Of a DNA stretch of 6,090 nt, positions 1-6,090 are shown piece after piece. The stretch lies in the NCBI GenBank assembly GCA_937958735.1, contig CALGNG010000385.1, forward strand, positions 1 through 6,090, written 5' to 3'. Below the pieces are notes generated by a model. It had not been told where the DNA came from. It ran no database searches and saw nothing but the letters and a program-made list of their open reading frames with translations. The position numbers and the translations under genes are program-made. Numbering within the stretch: the first letter of the stretch is position 1; each line of letters begins with the position of its first letter. This DNA is from an uncultured Aquimarina sp. (GTDB lineage Bacteria; Bacteroidota; Bacteroidia; Flavobacteriales; Flavobacteriaceae).

Positions 1-1142
1 AATTTGCACCAGTTTTAGAAGCCTGTAGGGATGCAGTGGTAAGAATACAAGGGGGGAGAAACGATATTTTAAGAGTAGGGGCTACTCAAATACGTTTTTT
101 TAACGAAGATATTAAATGGGAAACAACAGTAGAGGCTAATATAGGAGTAGACCTAAGTTTTCTTAAAAATAAAATTCAATTTACAGCAGATGCTTTTCAG
201 AGAGAACGAGAAGATTTGTTATTTCCATTATCATTACCCAATTCGTCAGGAGTAGCCGCAGGAAATTTTACGAACTCTACCACCTTTTATAATATTGGTA
301 ATTTAGAAAATAGAGGGTTAGAATTAACTTTAAGATATAGAGACCGTATTAAAGATTTTAGATGGAATGCCAACATTACCTTTAGCACTATTAGAAGTGA
401 AATAACAAAAATTAATGATGATACAGAAGTCTTATTTTTAGGACAATCTAACAATACCATTGCGTTAGGCGAAGCTCCTGGCGCTTTCTTTTTGCATCAA
501 ACAGCAGGAGTGGTAAAAAACCAAGAACAGTTAGATGCTTATAGAAAACTAGAAAATAGAGAAAATGCCCAATTAGGAGATTTAATATATGTAGATACTA
601 ATGGGGACGGTATAATTAACGAAACAGATAAAACTTTTTTAGGCGATTCGTATGCCGATTTTGATATAGGCTTTAATCTAAGTTTAACCTATAAAAATTT
701 TAATCTAAGTACTAATTGGTTTGCTTCGGTAGGACATGAAGTCTATAATGGTACACGAGCAAGAGCTTTTAGTAATAGAAGGCATAGAGATTTGTTATTT
801 CAATGGACTCCAGAAAACCCAACCTCTAACATTCCTACTTTTAGAGGAGATAATACCCAGAGTCCTAACTTTAGAGGAGATACCGACTTGTGGGTAGAAG
901 ACGGAACTTTTGTAAGATTAAGAAACGCCACGCTTAATTATAATTTGCCAGACGAGACTATTAAAAAATTAGGATTAGCTAGAGTGCGTTTTTCTTTGGT
1001 GGCGCAAAACGCACTAACCTTTACAAAATACTCGGGATATAATCCAGAAATTAGTGGAAACAACATAAGAAGTAGGGGGGTAGATAACGGGCGTATTCCT
1101 ATAACGGCGTTATATTCTTTAGGCTTAAATGTTCAATTTTAA
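1..1142 (+). CDS. SusC/RagA-like TonB-dependent outer-membrane receptor, C-terminal part (5' truncated by window edge)
   Basis: The reading frame is open from the left edge, with its first full codon at position 3, and ends at TAA 1140-1142. It gives about 379 residues of a protein that is normally around 1000. The GTG at 36 is internal, not a start. The plug domain and first part of the barrel lie outside the window. SusC-type barrel signatures follow in order: NEDIKWETT near the start; NIGNLENRGLEL (about nt 291-326), the usual 'N.G..eN.G.El' strand; an EF-hand-like loop DTNGDGIINETD (594-629); YKNFNLS; WVEDGTFVRLRN (about 891-926); and TKYSGYNPE near the end. The chain ends in Phe, as expected for a BAM-assembled barrel. 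The family imports ligands captured by its SusD partner across the outer membrane using TonB energy. The susD-like gene follows after 11 bp, which supports a SusCD pair. Substrate unknown. Family assignment is very secure. Confidence 0.96.
   Translation, partial: FAPVLEACRDAVVRIQGGRNDILRVGATQIRFFNEDIKWETTVEANIGVDLSFLKNKIQFTADAFQREREDLLFPLSLPNSSGVAAGNFTNSTTFYNIGNLENRGLELTLRYRDRIKDFRWNANITFSTIRSEITKINDDTEVLFLGQSNNTIALGEAPGAFFLHQTAGVVKNQEQLDAYRKLENRENAQLGDLIYVDTNGDGIINETDKTFLGDSYADFDIGFNLSLTYKNFNLSTNWFASVGHEVYNGTRARAFSNRRHRDLLFQWTPENPTSNIPTFRGDNTQSPNFRGDTDLWVEDGTFVRLRNATLNYNLPDETIKKLGLARVRFSLVAQNALTFTKYSGYNPEISGNNIRSRGVDNGRIPITALYSLGLNVQF
831..890 (+). repeat. Imperfect 30-bp tandem repeat (two units of ten codons) inside the susC-like gene
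   Basis: Units 831-860 and 861-890 are adjacent, in frame and 30 bp each. They share the 13-base core tttagaggagata at 840-852 and 870-882. They encode IPTFRGDNTQ and SPNFRGDTDL, so P-x-FRGD is duplicated at a ten-residue period. The repeat lies just before the conserved WVEDGTF strand, in a stretch that is variable among SusC proteins. It may be a small tandem duplication or chance similarity of a variable loop. Confidence 0.55.
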
Positions 1143-1153
1143 AAACTTTAAAA

Positions 1154-3082
1154 ATGATATTATATAGATTATTAATAGTAACACTTGGATTATTTGTAAT
1201 AGTATCCTGTGACGATGCATTAGAAGTAGACAACCCTAATGCTCCTACTAAAGAAGGTTTTTTTACCAATCTAGATCAATCCCAACTGGTCCTTAATGCC
1301 GCCTATGCATCGTTATTAGACGATAATGTTATAGATGTTCCTAACGAGTCCTTTGTTTCCGATATAGGGCACCCAGGGGGAAGGCTGCAATTTAGAATAG
1401 CTACAGGAGACAATTTTAGAATTTACAATCAAATTTTTTCTAATAGGACAAGAAGTATAGAGTCTAAATGGGATGCTCTTTATGCTGGAGTACTTAGAGC
1501 AAATATTGCAATAGAAGGGATCGAAGAGCTAAGAGCAGATTTTTCTAATTCAGAAAGATGGGAAGAGCAATATGGAGAAGCCCATTTCTTAAGAGCATTA
1601 TTTCATTTTTTCTTATATTCTATATATAACGAAGGAAGCATTATAGTTAGGGATAAAGTTCCTGTAACTTTAGAAGATCAGAGCGTAGGACTTTCTACGG
1701 CAGAGGAAGTATTGCAGTTTATTAGAGAAGACTTAGAAATAGCCATAGAAAACCTTCCTTTTAAAGGACAAAGTACAGAGGGAGATGTAAGAGGACCAGC
1801 AACTAAAGGGTCGGCAGTTATGATCCAAGGTCTTACCTACTTTTATGAGAAAGACTACCAAAGAACCATAGAAATTTTAGAACCTCTAATTTTTGATAGC
1901 GAATTTGATTACCGTCTAGTAGACCCTAGCGAAATGTACACCTTGGATGGAGAATTTAACGACGAGTCTATTTTTGAAATTTCTTTTACCACAGATTTTA
2001 AAATAGAGCAAAATGTTTTTAACGAATTTAGTTTAGCTAATAACCTAGCGCAATTTACAGTAGCTAACAATCCCTTTAGAGGAAATAATAGATTAGTGCC
2101 AGCAGCATGGTTAACTAACCAGTTTATGCAAGAAACCAGTCAACCCATTTCTGTAACGGACGAAGACGGTAATAGCATTGTTTTAGGCGACCCATTATTA
2201 GACACTCAAGATCCTGATAATTTTATTAACGACGAAAATGGAGTACCTGTACTACGCAATATGTCTAGAAGAGTTTCTGCCATGATTGCTGTAGTAAAAG
2301 ACGATACCACTCCTTACTACTTAAGAGAAACCACCCCACAGGCCTTTTCTTTTAACCAATTAAATTTTTCTTATTTCAAAAAATATTCCAATCACGACAT
2401 AGCTTCTTCAGAAAACCGTACCCCAGGCGGAAACCAACGTTCTGGTAAAAATTATATTATAAATCGCTTAGCAGAAGTCTATTTAGTATTAGCAGAAAGT
2501 TACCTAGAAGTTGGAGATGCCTCTAAAAGTTTAGGAGCAGTTAATAGATTAAGAGAAAGGTGGGGACTTAAACTACAAGGAAGAGCCACAGATTTTTCTA
2601 GTTATTCTGGCCTATTTGATTTTGAAAGAAACGATCATGATTTTGTAGAAAATAATATGCTTACAGATACAGCACTATTAATGGATCATATTAGGCATAC
2701 CGAAAAACCTAAAGAGTTGTGTCTAGAGGGGCACTCTATAAGAACTATGGATTTAAGAAGATGGGGAATAAAAGCAACACGCTTTTTTGAACTAAGTCAA
2801 GAAGATTACCGTACCATATCTTTTGGATATACCGATGCAGAAGATCAAGAGCGAACAAGGTTTAATTCTTTAGTAATCCCAGGTAAGTTTGAGTTTACAG
2901 ATAACGTAGACGAATCTACACTAACCACGACCCAATTAAACCAAAGAAATTTTGTAAGATCCCAACAAACAGTTCCTCGTGAGTATATAGGAGCAGCAAG
3001 TAATTATACCCCAGAAAAAGATTATTACCCTATTCCATTAGAGGAAAGAAGAAGAAATACAAAAATATCATTAACGGAATAA
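1154..3082 (+). CDS. SusD/RagB family outer-membrane lipoprotein (substrate-binding partner of SusC)
   Basis: This 642-residue protein is complete and at the long end for the family. ATG 1154 is chosen because it directly gives a lipoprotein signal peptide: a hydrophobic run at residues 4-17, lipobox VIVSC with C19 as the lipidated Cys, then acidic D20-D21. No Shine-Dalgarno is seen; the upstream sequence is A/T-rich. SusD features appear in order: NAAYASLL at 48-55; a W106-DALYAGVLRAN helix; GEAHFLRALFHFFL at 141-154, the family's 'gEArFLRA' helix; a TPR-like helix NRLAEVYLVLAESYLEVGDA starting at N437; LEGHSIRTMDLRRWG at 524-538; and a C-terminal YYPIPLEE, the usual 'lpIP..E' motif. SusD proteins bind ligand at the cell surface and act as a hinged lid on SusC. 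About 85 residues separate LRRWG from YYPIP, which seems longer than usual. The family is secure; the ligand is unknown. Confidence 0.96.
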   Translation: MILYRLLIVTLGLFVIVSCDDALEVDNPNAPTKEGFFTNLDQSQLVLNAAYASLLDDNVIDVPNESFVSDIGHPGGRLQFRIATGDNFRIYNQIFSNRTRSIESKWDALYAGVLRANIAIEGIEELRADFSNSERWEEQYGEAHFLRALFHFFLYSIYNEGSIIVRDKVPVTLEDQSVGLSTAEEVLQFIREDLEIAIENLPFKGQSTEGDVRGPATKGSAVMIQGLTYFYEKDYQRTIEILEPLIFDSEFDYRLVDPSEMYTLDGEFNDESIFEISFTTDFKIEQNVFNEFSLANNLAQFTVANNPFRGNNRLVPAAWLTNQFMQETSQPISVTDEDGNSIVLGDPLLDTQDPDNFINDENGVPVLRNMSRRVSAMIAVVKDDTTPYYLRETTPQAFSFNQLNFSYFKKYSNHDIASSENRTPGGNQRSGKNYIINRLAEVYLVLAESYLEVGDASKSLGAVNRLRERWGLKLQGRATDFSSYSGLFDFERNDHDFVENNMLTDTALLMDHIRHTEKPKELCLEGHSIRTMDLRRWGIKATRFFELSQEDYRTISFGYTDAEDQERTRFNSLVIPGKFEFTDNVDESTLTTTQLNQRNFVRSQQTVPREYIGAASNYTPEKDYYPIPLEERRRNTKISLTE

Positions 3083-3091
3083 AATTAAATT

Positions 3092-4801
3092 ATGAAAAAA
3101 TATAAAAATCCTTTTGTAATAATTTGGTTAACGTTATTAGCTTTTTTAACAATAAGTTGTGAAGACACTACAGACGATGCCGAAACAGAGTTTTCTAGTG
3201 TCGTATGGTTTACATCCAGATCTACGAGTGGTAATTTATCCAGAAACAAATTAGTCGTAGAAAATGGTTTCTTGTCTTTTATAGATGCCTCGCAAGGTGT
3301 TATTAGTAGAGAATGGGAGATTAACGATGGGAGTCGTTTTTTAAGAGCTCCCTTCCAGTTGGGAGACACGGTTTATAGAAAATATATAAACCCAAACTTA
3401 AATTTAATTTCTAACGAGTCTGATGCGCATGTTTTTTTTACAAAACCAGGTGAAACAACTGTAAATCTTACCACAACCTTTAGTGACCCCGTATCTTTTA
3501 ATGGAGTAAATGCTGTCAAAGAAGGAGATGTTTGGGTGTTTAGAGATCAATTTAGCGTAGAAGTTTTAGCCAAACCCAATCCTGTATTTACGGTAAATAA
3601 TGGCGGTACAGAATTATTAAGGGTAAACGAAAATAACTTTCCAAAGATAGAAGACCGAGACAAATGGCAAGTAATAGAAATAGAATCTGGAGATAAATTA
3701 ACATTTGAAGACTTTTCTACTAAAGGCGATCCCAATTCTAGACGATGGTCTTTTGTAGAGGGGGTTCCAGCGTTTAGTAATAGAAGAAAAATAGAAGTAC
3801 AGTTTTTTAAACCAGGAGAACACATTAGTTCTATATCTTCTACCAGAAATGGACAAACCACATTAACAGATACACAAAGTAAATATGTCCCTTTAGTTAT
3901 AAAAGTAAACCCATCCACGAAACCCTTTGTGGTAAGCGAATGTTCTGTTTTTAGAGCCATAGAAGATAGTGACTCCAATAATAAAATAGCCTTAAATCTT
4001 AACAGTCTTATAGATCCATCTACGGTAAATATAAACAGCGATTTTTCGATTAGAATTAGAAATATAGAAGACGCGAGTATAGATTTTACAGCAGAAATAA
4101 CCCGTATACAGGTTACAAACGAAGGTCAGCCTAGAATAGAATTTACTATAGATCAAGAAATATTAAATACGGATATACCTACCATTTCTTATACAGGCAA
4201 TACGGTGGCTTCTACAACAGGAAGTGTATTAGAGTCATTTTCCGATATACCTATAGCCATTCGTTTAGAAAATGCATTTCCTAGTCTAAGAGCTGGTTTC
4301 GAAGTAGAAAGTAACAACCCCTTAGATGTAAGGATGGCTTTTGCAGATGGATATTTTATAGCTAATAATGGGACAGCTCAAAACCCAATTTTTTCAAGAA
4401 CGACAAACCAAAGAGATTCTGGTAGAGCTTCTTTACAATACAATGGAGACCCAAGTGTAAGTACACCACCTCTAAGTTTTACGAATGCTGCGGGCAGGTA
4501 TTTATTTCCAGGGAACACCTACTTTGTTTCTATAGCGGTTTTTATACCAGAGGGAACTAATATCCAAACTATTAATAGTTATATAAATAACCCAAGAACA
4601 GATTTTATATGGGATGTATCTACTATAGAGAAAGGAACGTGGGTAAACCTACCAATACAAGAATACGTAGCACCAGCTAATTTGGGAAGAACTAGCACTA
4701 ACTATTTTATACAAATTACCGATACCAATAACCCAGATGTTACGGGCAGGCAACGTTTATTTATAGACAATCTAATTTTTTCAGAAAAGGAAACCCGTTA
4801 G
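3092..4801 (+). CDS. Multidomain surface lipoprotein with PKD-like, Ig-like and CBM-like modules (putative surface glycan-binding protein)
   Basis: The protein is complete at 569 residues. ATG 3092 lies 9 bp after the susD-like stop and gives a signal peptide with lipobox LTISC, lipidated C23, then E24-D25. The rest appears modular. A first PKD-like domain (about 57-158) carries SFIDASQG, a Trp (REWEINDG) and a later FFTKPGETTVNL strand. A second (about 195-272) repeats the pattern with TFEDFSTKG, RRWSF and FFKPGEHISSI. Residues about 276-392 look like a bacterial Ig-like domain, including ISYTGN and a final SFSDIPIAI strand. Residues about 395-566 resemble a jelly-roll carbohydrate-binding module: SGRASLQY, FPGNTYFVSIAVF, a W517 strand and a closing RLFIDNLIF. 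No catalytic motif is recognised. The third position after susC and susD is where SusE/SusF-type glycan-binding proteins usually sit, so surface binding of the imported glycan is inferred. Domain boundaries are by eye. The ligand, and even its carbohydrate nature, is unproven. Confidence 0.82.
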   Translation: MKKYKNPFVIIWLTLLAFLTISCEDTTDDAETEFSSVVWFTSRSTSGNLSRNKLVVENGFLSFIDASQGVISREWEINDGSRFLRAPFQLGDTVYRKYINPNLNLISNESDAHVFFTKPGETTVNLTTTFSDPVSFNGVNAVKEGDVWVFRDQFSVEVLAKPNPVFTVNNGGTELLRVNENNFPKIEDRDKWQVIEIESGDKLTFEDFSTKGDPNSRRWSFVEGVPAFSNRRKIEVQFFKPGEHISSISSTRNGQTTLTDTQSKYVPLVIKVNPSTKPFVVSECSVFRAIEDSDSNNKIALNLNSLIDPSTVNINSDFSIRIRNIEDASIDFTAEITRIQVTNEGQPRIEFTIDQEILNTDIPTISYTGNTVASTTGSVLESFSDIPIAIRLENAFPSLRAGFEVESNNPLDVRMAFADGYFIANNGTAQNPIFSRTTNQRDSGRASLQYNGDPSVSTPPLSFTNAAGRYLFPGNTYFVSIAVFIPEGTNIQTINSYINNPRTDFIWDVSTIEKGTWVNLPIQEYVAPANLGRTSTNYFIQITDTNNPDVTGRQRLFIDNLIFSEKETR

Positions 4802-4853
4802 AAATTCTAGATAAAAAATAAGTGAATATTTAATAATATTAAAATTAATAATC

Positions 4854-6090
4854 ATGAAAGCAATATTAAAAATAGTCTGTTTTACATTAATACTTTTATT
4901 AGTATCCTGTAACGAAGACGATGATAGCGCACTTAATGGAGGGGATAATTTTGAAACCATTTTAGGTACAGCTCAAGAAAACCCAGATCTAACCCTGTTT
5001 TCGGAAATGATCCGATTATCTACAGGAGGAACTCAGGATTTTTTTAAAAGTAATGGTCCTTTAACCGTTTTTGTGCCTAACAATACGGCTATAGAAACTT
5101 TTTTAGAACAAATAAATGTAGATAAAGACAGCATTACTACATTAAGTGCGGGAGTATTAGAGCGTATTTTGTCCGAAATAACAATAAACACAGGAGAATT
5201 TACGGTAGACCAATTATTAGGAGATTACCACGAAACTTTAAGAATAAAACCTAATAGTACAGAAAATGTAGAAGTATTTGTAAGCATTGTAGACGGTGTA
5301 CCTAGCATTAATGGAGAGGTTAAAATTGTAGAACCTAATATTAGGGCTAGTAACGGGATTATACACGTAATAGACAGGTTGCTACCAATAAGTAATTTTT
5401 TTAATGTAATAGAAAACGATCCAAGATTTAGCACCTTTAATCAAATACTTAGGGCTAATCCAAGTTTTAAATTTTTGGAAGAATTTTTAATTTTTGATTT
5501 AAACGAAGATGGAACCCCCAAGATAGAGATGCGTAATGGTAGAGAGGTATTAGTAAGAAACCAGACAAGTACCTTATTTATACCTAGTAACGAAGCTTTT
5601 CAAGCACTCTTAGATGGAAACCCTAATTGGAATTCTTTTGAAGATATTAATAAAGATTTATTAGAGAAGATTTTAGGGCTTCACTTTATAAGAGGCAACG
5701 AGTTGGTCTCGTCAGAATTCACAAACGGATCAGAAACCCGTAGAACGTTTAATTCGGAAGAAAGACTATTGGTTAATGTGTCTTCTGGAGGAGCTACCTT
5801 AACAGATAATACAGGTGGAATTTCTACTATTATAAATACAGACATTAATCCAGAAGCGGGTGTAGTGCATATTGTAGACCGCGTTTTACAACCACAAGTA
5901 TTACCTCTAGCATTAAATGGTAATATATTAGAAGATCAATCGGGTAAAATAATAATACCTGTTAGCGAAATATTAGGATCAGTTTCTGGAACAGAAGCAG
6001 ATTTTCAATTACTTGTTACCAATGCAGAAACTGGTTTTGACGAAATAGTACCTATTACCTCTGTAGCCATTTTTTCAGAAGACGCTAGTG
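4854..6090 (+). CDS. Lipoprotein with two FAS1 (fasciclin) domains, 3' truncated by window edge
   Basis: The frame is open from ATG 4854 to the right edge with no stop, giving 412 codons. The start yields a signal peptide with lipobox LLVSC, lipidated C19, then N-E-D-D-D, pointing to an outer-membrane, probably surface-exposed lipoprotein. FAS1 domain 1 spans about 30-180, with the H1-type motif LTVFVPNNTAIETF (70-83) and the H2-type NGIIHVIDRLL (167-177). Domain 2 spans about 190-348, with TLFIPSNEAF (240-249), a central LGLHFIRG including H277, and GVVHIVDRVL (336-345). Residues after about 349 no longer look like FAS1 and begin another region that the window cuts. FAS1 domains are known as adhesion or ligand-binding modules in bacteria and eukaryotes. 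Following a SusCD set, this one may bind or scaffold the ligand, but that is inference. A 52-bp spacer precedes it, with no clear terminator, so it probably belongs to the same transcript. FAS1 assignment is strong; the role is uncertain. Confidence 0.9.
   Translation, partial: MKAILKIVCFTLILLLVSCNEDDDSALNGGDNFETILGTAQENPDLTLFSEMIRLSTGGTQDFFKSNGPLTVFVPNNTAIETFLEQINVDKDSITTLSAGVLERILSEITINTGEFTVDQLLGDYHETLRIKPNSTENVEVFVSIVDGVPSINGEVKIVEPNIRASNGIIHVIDRLLPISNFFNVIENDPRFSTFNQILRANPSFKFLEEFLIFDLNEDGTPKIEMRNGREVLVRNQTSTLFIPSNEAFQALLDGNPNWNSFEDINKDLLEKILGLHFIRGNELVSSEFTNGSETRRTFNSEERLLVNVSSGGATLTDNTGGISTIINTDINPEAGVVHIVDRVLQPQVLPLALNGNILEDQSGKIIIPVSEILGSVSGTEADFQLLVTNAETGFDEIVPITSVAIFSEDAS

Noticed and set aside
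36..38. GTG as a start codon for the first gene
   Set aside because: The same frame continues upstream to the window edge without a stop, and SusC proteins are far longer, so this is an internal Val codon.
3085..3369. Minus-strand open frame of 94 codons over the start of the third gene
   Set aside because: It lies wholly over the start of a well-supported plus-strand lipoprotein gene, has no recognisable domain, and looks like an antisense shadow.
3547..3978. Minus-strand open frame of 143 codons
   Set aside because: It is antisense to the PKD-like and Ig-like region of the third gene. Its product has no coherent domain or signal and it is explained by AT-rich codon bias on the other strand.
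4802..4853. Possible terminator or promoter in the 52-bp spacer (aatatt-taat-aatatt palindrome at 4825-4840)
   Set aside because: The stem is six A/T pairs with no GC and no following T-run, so it is too weak for a terminator. No convincing Bacteroidota -33/-7 promoter pair is seen. It is ordinary for an AT-rich spacer.
5225..5434. Minus-strand open frame of 69 codons
   Set aside because: It is antisense to FAS1 domain 1, which has clear family motifs, so it is a shadow frame.

Overview
The window looks like part of a glycan- or nutrient-uptake locus of a Bacteroidota bacterium, most likely a marine or environmental member of the Flavobacteriia. The DNA is AT-rich. Codon choice favours TTA for Leu and AGA for Arg. 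The spacers before start codons are A/T-rich with no Shine-Dalgarno purine tract, as is usual in this phylum. The first two genes are a SusC/SusD pair, which is a Bacteroidota hallmark. The species and the substrate cannot be read from the window.

All four genes lie on the + strand and are tightly packed. (1) 1-1142 is the 3' part of a SusC-like TonB-dependent outer-membrane receptor, cut by the left edge. (2) 1154-3082 is a complete SusD/RagB-like lipoprotein, 11 bp downstream. (3) 3092-4801 is a complete multidomain lipoprotein, 9 bp further on, read here as two PKD-like modules, an Ig-like module and a C-terminal jelly-roll module resembling carbohydrate-binding domains. Its position and architecture fit a surface glycan-binding protein. 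(4) 4854-6090 is the 5' part of a lipoprotein with two FAS1 (fasciclin) domains. It starts after a 52-bp spacer and runs off the right edge without a stop.

The short gaps and shared orientation suggest one transcript. In the inferred model, SusC is the TonB-powered barrel and SusD is its lid. The gene 3 and gene 4 products sit on the outer leaflet and capture or scaffold the ligand. All three lipoproteins have a lipobox followed closely by Asp/Glu, consistent with export to the cell surface in this phylum. No enzyme, regulator, RNA gene, mobile element or CRISPR array is visible. There is no gene-free stretch longer than 52 bp.

The most notable point is the FAS1 protein placed directly after a SusCD/binding-protein set. 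I see no strong evidence for a wholly new system.
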